Assembly (NCBI GenBank): GCA_004802705.1
Contig: SGPL01000003.1
Location: 97,389-122,831, forward strand
Source of the DNA: Bondarzewia mesenterica
Lineage: Eukaryota; Basidiomycota; Agaricomycetes; Russulales; Bondarzewiaceae
Length of the DNA stretch: 25,443 nucleotides
Direction: 5' to 3'
The notes under the pieces were generated by a model, which was given only the letters and a program-made list of their open reading frames with translations, was not told the origin of the DNA and ran no database searches. The stretch's first letter is position 1. The number at the start of each line of letters is the position of its first letter. Made by a program: the position numbers and the translations under genes. Below, in pieces: positions 10,183 to 19,099 of the stretch.

Positions 10183-11080
10183 GATAGTAGGCAACTGGTG
10201 TTCAGGCTGTTGCCAGAAACCATATTACCCCCATGGTTGGCATCGATCTGTAATGGTAACCTCTGTGCCGAATTTCGATCACAGAGTGTTCGGGAGTGTT
10301 CGGGTTCCCTGGGGTATCGTATGGGAGCGCTGAGCACTGGAGAATTGCCTATGAAAAGAAACTTGGAGACGAACCTGTCTAGGATCACTGGCAATCTCCG
10401 TGAAATGGAAGGGACTCTATGAATCCAGCACCTCTCATCGCGTCGGTCGGAAGCTATAGCTGTGAGAATTTGATAGCGAGCTACATGGTACTGTTCACTT
10501 TGACGTGAAGAGCACTTTATCAACGGCTTCTTCAATCTGGTCAAACGCCCTAGGTCGAATTCAACCAGTACTGGACGACCAGTCGGAAACGCATAGACCG
10601 GCATTGGCGCCTACTGGCGCTGACAACGATAGCACCGCTAATCGCAGCGTTATTCAACTGAAACCTAGTATCCGGATTCCGCATGCAGTCATGCAAAGTT
10701 GAAGTTTGCAATCAGCGCAAAGAACACAAATATGACGAAATCGCTGTAACAGTCATGCAGGTCGAGAGTCCGAGTCTTGAGATTTTCAATAGACTACGGA
10801 TGGGGAAAAGACAACGAGTTGTGTATGATTCATCCGCGTGCCGAGTCTTCGGAGACCGCCAAGCTGTCGTGGCAAACAATTTAAAACTGACGATCCCGAA
10901 AAGTAAAACAAATGAGCACAAACAGCGCAGTGCGCACTGCGCTGCCAATCTCTCCTAAAATCTGATACTGTACTCAAGCATGTCCTCCCAGGTCCTCCCC
11001 TACGCAACTTGCTGTGTACATCAGCACAAGTACATGCACTAGTTATCATTCGCTGCGTAACCTCAAAATTTTCAGATTGC
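10183..11080. other. Long intergenic region with a perfect palindrome
   Basis: I support no gene here. It holds the promoter of the membrane-protein gene, with a tandem 10-mer AGTGTTCGGG twice at 10285-10304. Its right part is the 3' flank of the UstYa-like gene. The palindrome at 10923-10944 is listed separately. Confidence 0.35.
10923..10944. repeat. Perfect 22-bp palindrome
   Basis: CAGCGCAGTGC is followed immediately by its exact reverse complement, with no spacer. It lies about 137 nt beyond the stop of the first UstYa-like gene, so it may fall in that 3' UTR, or act as a dimeric protein-binding site. Confidence 0.75.
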
Positions 11081-11764
11081 TTAATTCCACTTTTCCCTCC
11101 AGCCCAACCACCTCTCGTAATTCTCTCCAAGTTCACCATACACCTTCTCCCAGTCTCGGCACACCAGTGTATCACCCACTCTGTCCTTTTCGTAATTCCT
11201 CTTCATGAAGTCCCCCTTTTCGAGCGAATCGGCAGCGCCGCATAAAAATGTCTGCCGAAGGTAGTTCAAACAATGTTGGATGTGGTGAGGGTTTGCGATG
11301 GGGTCATCGCGAGAGAGTAGACCAAGCTGAATCTGTCGAAGACAGTGCATCTGATGGTAAAAGCTGACCACGAAAAGGCGGTGTTCAGGCCCAAGACGTG
11401 CCCGACCAAAACCCTCAGGATACACCGATATCGTGGTCCACTCCTTGTGCGCGACGGAGTCGGTGGAGTTGAGCGCGAAATGGATAGACTCGTGCAATGT
11501 CATTGCGATAGTATCAAGACGGTCGATGGGGTAATAGAGTGGGTAGTCGTCCCCAGCGTAAGTGTATTGGACTTCTGTAGCTGCAAGCACCCGCTCAGAA
11601 TGGAGATTTATCAGTATTTTCGAAGACTCACCCTTCTCCCCGGTCAACGAGGGCACTAGGATGATCGTACAACGCCAAAGGGTCAGGCAGACATTGAGTG
11701 CACCAACAACCCACAAGATATGCGCGGCCAGTGATGTTTCGATACGCATCTGCATTTCGCCCAC
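11081..11764 (-). CDS. UstYa-like (DUF3328) protein 1, both HxxHC motifs present
   Basis: A membrane-anchored DUF3328 protein. After a short N-terminus comes one hydrophobic anchor (LAAHILWVVGALNVCLTLW), then YTYAGDDYPLYYP, then the two family motifs HQMHC and HIQHCLNYLRQTFLC, and near the C-terminus TLVCRDWEKVYGELGENY. In ascomycetes, UstYa and UstYb oxidatively cyclise dikaritin-type ribosomal peptides, and the HxxHC pairs are thought to bind metal. A probable 51-nt intron (11581-11631, GTGAGT to GCAG) joins LTGEK to ATEVQYTY and gives 210 residues; it is a multiple of three without stops, so retention would give 227. ATG codons at 11764, 11755 and 11749 are all possible starts. It is divergent from UstYa-like protein 2. 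CCAAT boxes (ATTGG on the plus strand) lie 46-60 nt upstream of the start. Confidence 0.85.
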   Translation of the reverse strand: MGEMQMRIETSLAAHILWVVGALNVCLTLWRCTIILVPSLTGEKGESSKILINLHSERVLAATEVQYTYAGDDYPLYYPIDRLDTIAMTLHESIHFALNSTDSVAHKEWTTISVYPEGFGRARLGPEHRLFVVSFYHQMHCLRQIQLGLLSRDDPIANPHHIQHCLNYLRQTFLCGAADSLEKGDFMKRNYEKDRVGDTLVCRDWEKVYGELGENYERWLGWREKWN

Positions 11765-12322
11765 GAAATGCGTTACGGCCCATGCTAAGTTTTCTACGTC
11801 TCATGGATCATTGGATCTTGATTGGATCTCAATTCAGAGGTCGCTGGGGTGCATGTTGCGAAATGTGGTACGCAGTCCGAGTCTTCTTGTCATCATGATC
11901 CTGAGTTTCAAGGAAGTTATTCACATGGCTAATAATCCCGAAGAACTTGAAATCTGTTGTTACGCTATGCGCGCGCATACACGGCTTCAGCCCGTTGGTA
12001 TTCTCTCTGGGTCCCGGGACACTCTGAGTCTAAAAAAAAGGGATTTGTTTTCACGCTACATAGAGACGCCACAATAACAATCAGATCGTGGCGAATCACT
12101 CTCACGGTGAATCACTCTGACTCGATGTATCTCCTCGGGGCTCCACCAGCATCTGGCTTTTGGCGCCCATCTACTAGATGTGTAAGTAAATGTGCCCAAA
12201 TTTTGCTGATGTATAACCGTAAGAACGGTGCTTATCAGCCATTGAGGGGTGGCCTCCGTACGACTACGCCTGCACTGCCAGTCTCCCTGAACCTCGCTGT
12301 TGCACCTGACTCTGCTCGAAAG
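11765..12322. promoter_or_regulatory. Divergent intergenic promoter of the UstYa-like pair
   Basis: A 558-nt region shared by two divergent genes. It contains ATTGGATCT twice (11810-11818 and 11821-11829), which reads as two CCAAT boxes upstream of gene 1. A direct repeat GAATCACTCT occurs at 12093-12102 and 12109-12118, and TATAA at 12212-12216 lies 107 nt upstream of gene 2. I see no convincing gene in it; open frames at 11562-12077 and 11957-12460 lack features apart from the true first exon of gene 2. Confidence 0.5.
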
Positions 12323-12914
12323 ATGAAACTAACTCGCACCTTTTGCCCCCTTACTTTCACCATCACGCTCGGCTCTCTGATCTGCATCATCCCTATGACG
12401 CTCGCCACCTCACCTCCTGGGCATGCGATGAACGGTACATCGTTTCTTAGCTATTTGTAAGTATCAACTCGACTTTCTTCTCACAGATAAATCACCGAGT
12501 TTTTCGGTCGAGTTCGACGATGCGGTCGCTATGCATATCGCTGATTCAGTTCATTATGAACTGCATGGCGAGGAGGGCGCGCAGGAGTGGGCGAACCTCT
12601 TGCCTCCCGGTGGACATGTCGTTCACGTCGGAGACGAGGAGTATACCGTCACGATGTTTCACCAACTGCAGTGTCTCGACATCATCCGAAAAGAGTATAT
12701 CATGACGACAACTCAGCCCCCTTCCACCCTCACGGTTCATTGCATGAATTATCTTCGACAAACGATTTTATGTCAGTCTAACTTGCGCCTAGAGTCAGTC
12801 AAAAGTCCAACCGGGCAAGCCAGCCGGACTTACGATACAGCTTGTCGGGACTGGACCAAGGTCTATGAAGAGGCGGAGAGGAATCATGAGACAAACATAG
12901 CTGGGAGGGATTGA
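12323..12914 (+). CDS. UstYa-like (DUF3328) protein 2, variant motifs
   Basis: Exons 12323-12434 and 12487-12914 (52-nt intron, GTACAT donor) give 179 residues. The N-terminal anchor TFCPLTFTITLGSLICIIPM is followed by DDAVAMHIADSVHYELHG and the family region: FHQLQCLDIIRKEYIM, then VHCMNYLRQTILC, then DTACRDWTKVYEEAERNH. The layout is that of UstYa-like proteins, but the first motif reads HQLQC (second His replaced by Gln) and the second keeps only the final HC. If these residues bind metal, the chemistry may differ from protein 1 or be lost. A 30-nt intron using the stronger-looking GTAAGT at 12457 would bring an immediate stop, so I prefer the GTACAT donor. It is divergent from protein 1 and probably co-regulated, an inference. 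Confidence 0.82.
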
Positions 12915-13231
12915 ACGCTACTTACCATGTGATGTTTGTTACTCGCAGGGTCCCAGACGACTTTAATAGTTGACAGACAAAGGGACGCTTGCCTAGCACT
13001 GATTTTTGGTTTCGCTAGTATCACTTCTACGTATTCTTCATATCCTACATTCGTATCATCGAGGTCTGATTGTTTTAATTTTGCCTTTGGGCATAGATGA
13101 TTGGGTGTCTTTGAAAACCAACCAATATGCGATCAAGAGAGTAAAATAAGCCACACGTAGTTGATGTCCACCGGACGCAGTGATGATAAACACATACAGG
13201 CACAGGAATATACAGAGCGAGCCTGACTTCG
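12915..13231. other. Intergenic region, convergent 3' ends
   Basis: UstYa-like gene 2 (+) and the second S33 gene (-) converge here. I see no further gene or clear motif. Confidence 0.4.
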
Positions 13232-14212
13232 TTAAGCCTGTCCTAAAAACCCATCTACGACCTCCATGTACCGTTCCCTCTCCTCCCATTGAGGCATGTG
13301 GCTCGACAGTGCAAACTTGACCCATTTAACGCGATCAATCTTCCAGAAAAAAGGAGCGCAGACCTCGTCTGTCATGTAATCGTATTCGCCGTTGATTATC
13401 AAGGTGGGCACGCGGATAAGATGAATCCTGTCTGTTACATCCCAATCATATTCCAGAATATTCTTCCGCCTGAGCATTGAAGACACAGTCAGTCACGATC
13501 ATGTAGTCTGAGGATTGGAAATTCAAAGAATACCGCACATATTGTCAAGCACAACAGCACCCCCTTCGTCGTCGTCCATCTGCTCAAGAGTGTAGACGAC
13601 TTCATGAGGCAACGGATCCATCCTACACGCGTATTTTGCATAGAAGACATGCCATGCGGCTTTATATTCCGGTGCCAGCGTTGTCCCTTCCTTATCGTGC
13701 CTCTTAATCGTCTCCTGTACATCCTCCGGAAGGGTGAGCATGAGTTTGCTCCTCGCTTCGTTCCTCAGACTTGCGCTCGCAAGGCCATTCGCGAGGATGA
13801 GCCGTCTCAACCCTGTCGGCTGCTTTCGTGCAATAAATTCAGCAGCGAGTTGCGAGCCCCAAGATTGTCCTATCAAATCGAATGATTCCGAAATATTGAA
13901 ATACGCGATGAGGTTCTCTAGCTCTGAGACAAAGAGGTCGATGGTCCAAAATTCGGCAGGCTTGGAAGGGAGGTGCGTCGAGCGTGCGGAACCGATTTGG
14001 TCGTAAAAGATGATCGGGAGGGGAGGGGAGCGATTGGCGAGATCGGTGAGGGGGAGCATGTAGTCGTGAGAGCTGCCAGGGCCTCCGTGCAATACGACGA
14101 GAGGAGGTCGCTTTGCGGAAGTCAGATCGCCGACTAGTTTGTACCATGTGTGGAACGTTTCATCGCCCACTTCAAAAGGGATGGTGCCTTCAACCACTCT
14201 CGGGGTGGACAT
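13232..14212 (-). CDS. S33 proline-iminopeptidase-like alpha/beta hydrolase, intact
   Basis: Exons 13539-14212 and 13232-13469 (69-nt intron) give 303 residues. Oxyanion-hole HGGPG is at 42-46, YDQIGSARS at 70-78, nucleophile motif GQSWGS at 115-120 (Ser117), acid in NGEYDYMTDE and catalytic His in SSHMPQWEE near the C-terminus. This is the triad of family S33, whose fungal members cleave N-terminal proline or hydrolyse small amino-acid amides and esters; the substrate is not predictable. No signal peptide is seen, so it is probably cytosolic. It is a paralogue of the broken gene at 6955-7929: the intron falls at the same place and phase (AT|G of the Met after YHA or LDN). The two lie in opposite orientation around the UstYa-like pair. 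The donor here is GTGCGG rather than GTAAGT. Confidence 0.9.
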
Positions 14213-14880
14213 AATCTGAGTACTAAGTAAACATGAGTAAGAGCGACATCCGAGAGGCAGAAGAATTTTGAAACGTCACGCACTGCGGGTCTGATTGTGG
14301 GTGCGTGTTAAGAGTCAGTGAGTTGGGTCTATGCCATATGGCGGCGCGAAATGTAAAGCGTACACTAGGCTGACTGTTACCTCAGGTAGCGCTAGTTGTG
14401 CATCAGAAATGACCAAGAAACAACTATAAGGATGTTTGGCGCTTAAGTTGCATCTTTGTGGAGTCCGGCAGCTCGAACGAATTCATCTATGCATGATAGC
14501 ATCACAAGTTGAACCTCGATGGAGAAAGAGCGGCGCTGTCCGAGCTGACGCCCTGACGTTCGTCCACATCAGATAATTTGGAAGCATGTTCGTTGGGTGG
14601 CCGTTGATAACATGAAACTTTGACGAGAACGCTGACCGTTCGGACCGTCGTCGAAGTTAAGCCTCGTTGTGCGACTTCAGTGTGACTAGTACTGATGTGA
14701 CGGATATGATACTTTTACAAGTCAGATCCTGCAGGATCCTGCCCGGCTTGACAAACGTGAAGGATTTCCAGAAATATTTATCATTACAGGACGCGCAGTA
14801 TATCGTGGATACATGACGGGAAGCGTAGGTAAAAGTGAATCGCATGTGACTGTTCCGGTGCCAAACGAATCATCACGCAT
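14213..14880. other. Intergenic region
   Basis: No gene is supported. It contains the promoter of the S33 gene on the left and the 3' flank of the 7TM gene on the right. A minus-strand open frame at 14657-14845 shows no recognisable feature. Confidence 0.35.
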
Positions 14881-16191
14881 TCATGCTTTGATCATAGCGT
14901 CATCCCGACTCCTACCACTCATGCTACTAGGCGTGCCATTCGCTGCAGAAAAGCTACCTTGCGGTCGGAGATGCAGCTGTATTTCGCCCAACTCGCGATC
15001 CCCCGTGGGATAGTTGCTGTCGGTGGTACCCTGCGCAAATGCCAATCCTTCAACTTTCATGCCAGTCGACATTGGTGTAGTCATCGTTCGTGCATCCCAA
15101 GCTCGTCGCTTTGCGACACGCAAAATGATGAGCATGGAGGCTATGACCTTCCAAATCCAAACAAAGTGGTAAAGGAGATGAGGTGAAAGAGTGCAGCATC
15201 GAGAACTTACCGGTGCTTGGGATAATACAGGCAGGAAAAGATTTGAAACGTGGCTGTTGGCTCCATACGGGATAACAAACAGCAATGAGGTGATGGCGTA
15301 AAGTAACGAGCTTTCGACGACCATGGCTGCGATTGAAATATATGGGATTGAAGAAGCTTGGGCGGAACCGAGTGCGCGGTGTAATGTGCGGCGAAAGAGG
15401 AGAAGGCGAGATGTGATGAGGATCGCGATGACTACGTTGAGAGAGGCGGAAAGGGAGAAGTACGGTATGCCAAAGTTGATGCTTAGCCTGTTGAATAGAC
15501 TTGCACCCGGTCGTGAGGCTTGAAAGAGAAATAGTATCCCCATCGCTGCGATACAAGATTAAAATACATGGCAGGGATCAAGGAGAGGTTGAGAGCGTAC
15601 AGATGGACCCGAGGTATAAGAGGATGGGGAGGGTTACGATGTAGAACTTGAGGTGAAATATGACCATGCAACGATACAGCTACATGGCCAATAAAACATG
15701 AACATTCGCAGGCAGCCCGAAAGAAAAACGCTCTCACCAGGAAGCCATCAGCGAGCCATCCAGCAATTATGGCAATGCAGTTTGTTGTCGCAAGAACAGG
15801 ACTCGAGTACTGTGTCAGCTCGTAAGCAATTGGACCACCGGGGATGTCACGATTGTCGATAAACATGAGCTGCAGCTCGCGCGTATTCATGCCGATGAAC
15901 GCGGTGCCGAGACCAAATAACACGAAGTGTATATGAGGAGCATCACATTCCGCTTTTCACCTCGGCGAGGAGGATAAGTGAACAGCGCATACATAGTCTG
16001 CAAAAATATGATGAATGATGCGCCTGTGGAAAGAACGAACGATTTGGCAGGCGGAGGTGAGCGGCATGAGTTAACCACAGAAGATGACGAGGCGCACCGA
16101 ACGCGATCAAGGAGAGACAGTTGCCGATGAGCAACGCGCGTTCAAACCACAGTGTTGACGCTGGAAGATCAGGTCTGTTCGGGTTCGACAT
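14881..16191 (-). CDS. Seven-transmembrane protein of the DUF6533/DUF6534 type, with a one-base frameshift
   Basis: Model: complement of 14881-15147, 15211-15545, 15601-15679, 15738-16023 and 16098-16191; 353 residues if one missing base is allowed. Membrane segments include LIGNCLSLIAFGASFIIFLQTMYALF, LLIYTS-VLFGLGTAF, YSSPVLATTNCIAIIAGWLADGFL, FYIVTLPILLYLGSISMGILFLF, IPYFSLSASLNVVIAILI, SSLLYAITSLLFVIPYG and VIASMLIILRVA. MFIDNRDIPGGP and SIAAMVVESSLLYA are blocks typical of this abundant agaricomycete family of unknown, possibly receptor-like, role. The C-terminal tail is hydrophilic. Between 15924 and 15923 the frame shifts: IYTS then needs one extra base to continue VLFGLGTAFIGMNTREL. 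There is no N nearby. Intron 4 (15148-15210, 63 nt) is a stop-free multiple of three. Confidence 0.78.
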
Positions 16192-16336
16192 GGTCGCTTT
16201 CAGGTGGTTGGGATGAGAGGGATATCGTCGATAAGACTGAGCAGCTGAAGGGCTGACCTTTACGGCGTCAAGTATGGTCATATGATTGATTGATGATCCA
16301 GACTCCAAAAAGTAAAAGAGAACCAACAATAAGAGC

Positions 16337-16944
16337 CTAGATGAGGGCACATGTGTTGATGTCGGACGCTATATGCGGGCTTCGGGGCTGATGTTGGGGG
16401 TAAGTGTAGTTACTGGTCGCACATGCATCTATCAGTGCCATCATGAAGCGCCTGTGTTCAGTACCATCTTCGTGTGATGCGCTGATCAGAATGATGTTCG
16501 AAAATGCGGGTGCGAATGCGTTCCTGCGTACGAGATGTAGAACATATAGGTGTCAGTGCCGTGAGTGAACTTTACTTACCGGAGGCCATAAATCAAAGAT
16601 CCGGTACCTGTGTGCAGTTGACTATCTCATAATGCATAGTGTCGGGGAGAGCTCAATCCTATGCATTATGAGGTTTATGCATTAGGAGATGGCACTCTGG
16701 CAGGTGCCTGGCAGTTTGGGGATGCAAAATGTCATGCATTATGAGATAGTCAACTGTATAGGTTAATATCATCGGTCTGTGTAAAGGATTTCTCACCGTC
16801 CACTGCCGCAAATAAATATTGGCGGCTCGCAATTGTTATCACCGCAGACACAGGCATATATTTGGGCATCACATATCCACCAAATACTCGCCAAGTATTG
16901 TGACGCGTGTGGAAGAATTTGACTGCCTCGCACAAGCCTCGCAT
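16337..16944 (-). CDS. Unidentified gene, 3' part, with a MITE in an intron
   Basis: Three exons on the minus strand keep frame perfectly: 16797-16944, 16580-16607 (28 nt) and 16337-16523. They encode MRGLCEAVKFFHTRHNTW..SRQYLFAAVDG, TGSLIYGLR and NAFAPAFSNIILISASHEDGTEHRRFMMALIDAC, ending at a TAG. Splice sites are good: GTGAGA to CACAG, and GTAAGT to CGCAG with 56 nt. The first intron is 189 nt because it contains a 142-bp inverted-repeat element; without it the intron would be about 47 nt, the usual size here, which is the best support for the model. I do not recognise the family. Exons upstream of 16944 are likely but I could not place them, so the start is only the first ATG in the open frame. 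The stop lies 146 nt upstream of the 7TM start codon on the same strand. Confidence 0.42.
16615..16756. mobile_element. MITE-like element with 23-bp perfect terminal inverted repeats
   Basis: A 142-bp element. The left arm (16615-16637) and right arm (16734-16756) are exact reverse complements, starting CAGTTGACTATCTCATAATG. The motif ATGCATTATGAG or close variants occurs twice more inside (16671 and about 16678). It has no coding capacity, so it would depend on a transposase elsewhere. Flanks read TGTG on the left and TATA on the right; a target-site duplication is not clear, though a short TA-type is possible. It lies 7 nt from the 3' splice site of the intron it occupies. Confidence 0.75.
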
Positions 16945-17255
16945 ATCTTGCAGAAATTTGGGTCATCAGTCAATCACAGTGCTCAAAATCCAGATATTAG
17001 CAAAAATATGCGAAGCTCGAAACCACTTCCACATAAGTCACAAGTTATGATCCGAAAGAGTCTGACCTTTCGCTCACTGAGTCGCAGAGCCCGAAGTCGG
17101 TTTAGACCTGCGTGCTACCTCGATGTCATCTGAAAATCTTCAATTGCGACTATGACCTCCTGAGAACCAATAGTTGAAACTTGTGTTAAGGACGCTGTTC
17201 TCACCAAGAACTTATCCGGCAGGCCGTGCAAGGAATACCATGACATTCGATTTTT
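16945..17255. other. Intergenic region left of repeat copy A
   Basis: I see no supported gene. Upstream exons of the unidentified gene at 16337-16944 may lie here, for example after a TGCAAG at about 16946-16951, but no model could be fixed. Confidence 0.3.
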
Positions 17256-17527
17256 CATGAATGAGGATCGCTCGTACATAAACTAAATTGTGGCAAACAT
17301 GGAGTCAACACAAAACTCTGGACCACATACGCAATGATACATGTACCTTACCGTGAACAACGTCACTTGTCACCATCCTCCGACTCCCGACCGGATCCTG
17401 CAATAGCGAAGTACGCGACTTTGGCCGCCAGGCAAAACAGGCTGAGACGGGGACAAATATAAGGCGTCGGCACTGCGCAAGGTGATCCAGAGAGAAAGAA
17501 AGAGTAACCCACAAGGGAGAGGTCAAA

Positions 17528-18104
17528 CCTCGTTGACGACCCCATCTCTTGCAGGGTCGTCCTTATCGTGCTTGACATGTCTTGACAATCTTGCGTTGCG
17601 TTGACGTGGGTTTCTTGAAGGCACATAGATTATATAGGTATCGCACTGTCGCCGTATGCAAGAATCCAAGAATTGCCTAAACACGAAAAAAATAGAAAGG
17701 AATCAGCGAGAGAAAACGCGCAAGAAAGAACGGGAACTGGCAAGAGGGAGGTCCACCCTCGTTGATGACCCCACCTCTTGCAGGGTCTCCTCATTGCGCT
17801 TGGAGTGTCTTGACAATCTTGCGTTGTGTTGAAGAGGTTTCTTGAAGCGCACATAGATAATATGGGTGTCCCACAGTCGTCGTAAGTAAAAAGAGAAGAG
17901 TTGCCCAAGTGGGTCGCTGCCAAAGTATCTAAAAGCACGCAACAGATAGAAGGAAATCATTGACGAAAAAATGAGCGAGAAAGAATGAGGACTCACGAGG
18001 GGTAGATCGGCCCCCGTTGACGACCCCATCTCTTGCAGGGTCGTCCTTATCATGCTTAGAATGTTTTGACAATCTTGAGTCGTGTTGACGTGGGTTTCTT
18101 GAAG
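17528..18104. repeat. Three tandem units inside copy A
   Basis: Cores at 17528-17620, 17757-17847 and 18012-18104 share the block GACCCCATCTCTTGCAGGGT and a following GACAATCTTG. Reading on the minus strand gives TTQDCQ..MIRTTLQEMGSST in units 1 and 3; unit 2 has small changes that disturb this frame. Confidence 0.7.
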
Positions 18105-18939
18105 GGTGTAAATAGAATTAAAACTGAAGATGGGTGTCACACGGGTGGTTTTCACACAGTCGCCATAAGCAAGGAAAGAAGAGTCGTCCAAGTTTGTCGC
18201 CGCCAGGTTGTTCAGAAGTTGAGCCCAGGTGCAGCCAGTGAAAGACGAGATATAAGCAAGCGAGACAGCGAGATTCGAGAACCGGAAAACGAGAAGGCCA
18301 GAGTGCAAGAACAGAGGAAAGCGCGAGACGAGAACCACAGAGCAGAGAGTTTCCAAGTCGATTCCCAGTCGGCAACCAGACCCAGTTTTGCGATGAGTGA
18401 GGACCAGAGAGTCCCAATTTTTCGACGTTGTCGCCCTAGATCCCGAGATGTCGCTTATGAAGACCCAAAGAATCAAGTCAAGAGACCAGAATGGATGTGA
18501 GAGTGCCAAGTTCGTAGTATAAGCTGAAGAGGGTTGCGTCATCGAGACAGCAGTCAGTTGCCAAGTGAGTTGCCCAAGCCTTCATGTCGGTATCAATTGT
18601 TCTATTTGATCAACCGGAAGCTTGAGCTCTTCGTGCTTGAAGGCGATCGTGCCTAGTCGAGGTGATAGGAATCAGCATCATGAGCGTAACTCAACGCACC
18701 AATCTATTGGCGTCTTGATACATACTTGATGCGGCTTTGAGAAAGCACGACGCCGATATCAATAGAAGGCGTACGCAGAGGAAAGAAATAAGTGTACCAC
18801 GACAAGAGGGCGTAGCGAAGGAGGAGCATGGGGTCGTGATCTGATAATAACAAACAGGCAGCACCGTAGTGTACCTAGTGGAGGAAAGCTCAAGGGAGGG
18901 AAGGGGCGAGAGGATGGGGATGATTCCAACTGACGATGG

Positions 18940-18952
18940 GCTTTTATACCTG
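18940..18952 (-). promoter_or_regulatory. TATA box within repeat copy A
   Basis: CTTTTATAC on the plus strand gives GTATAAAAG on the minus strand, followed downstream by a pyrimidine-rich stretch (about 18885-18925). The matching place in copy B (about 25275) reads CAGTATAC, so the box is weakened there. Confidence 0.45.
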
Positions 18953-19099
18953 AGCTGAGTCCCTTCGGCCTCGGCACATTAGAGCTTTGACTGCGGCCAA
19001 CCGCCCAAAACACAATGGCACAAAGCGAGGTGCCACAATTTGAACTAACCGCAGAATCGCGTAGAGAGGATGCGAATTTGGTCAGGCCGATGTTTTGAG

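Larger units (their letters stand above)
17256..19099. repeat. Long direct repeat, copy A (about 1.84 kb)
   Basis: Diverged copy of the sequence at 23804 to about 25405, same orientation. Both begin CATGAATGAGGATCGCTCG and share CTCGTTGACGACCCCATCTC units. Both also share ACAATGGCACAAAGCGAGGT (19013 and 25321) and end near GACCGATGTTTTG or its equivalent. Copy A contains three internal units of about 91 nt (17528-17620, 17757-17847, 18012-18104) spaced 229 and 255 nt apart. The minus strand has a TATAAAAG at about 18945 followed by a CT-rich stretch, like a fungal promoter, and stretches of protein-like repeat (LAATHLGNSSLFTY, TLQEMGSST) ending in GTGAGT, like exons. No continuous gene can be assembled. 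It may be a degenerate duplicated gene with repeated exons or an unclassified transposon. It is not a recognisable LTR. Confidence 0.7.

Noticed and set aside
12457..12486. A 30-nt intron with donor GTAAGT in UstYa-like gene 2
   Set aside because: It is too short and creates an immediate TAA. The 52-nt intron from 12435 keeps frame and gives a continuous family domain.
15943..16350. First exon of the 7TM gene read straight through as NRSFFPQAHHSS
   Set aside because: A 74-nt intron (16024-16097) with a pyrimidine-rich TTCCACAG acceptor restores the membrane-helix frame GASFIIFLQTMYALF; the read-through was misleading.
17703..18542. A 279-codon minus-strand frame as a membrane protein gene
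   Set aside because: It lies wholly in repeat copy A. The matching region of copy B is broken, and differences between copies fall on all codon positions, so coding is not supported.
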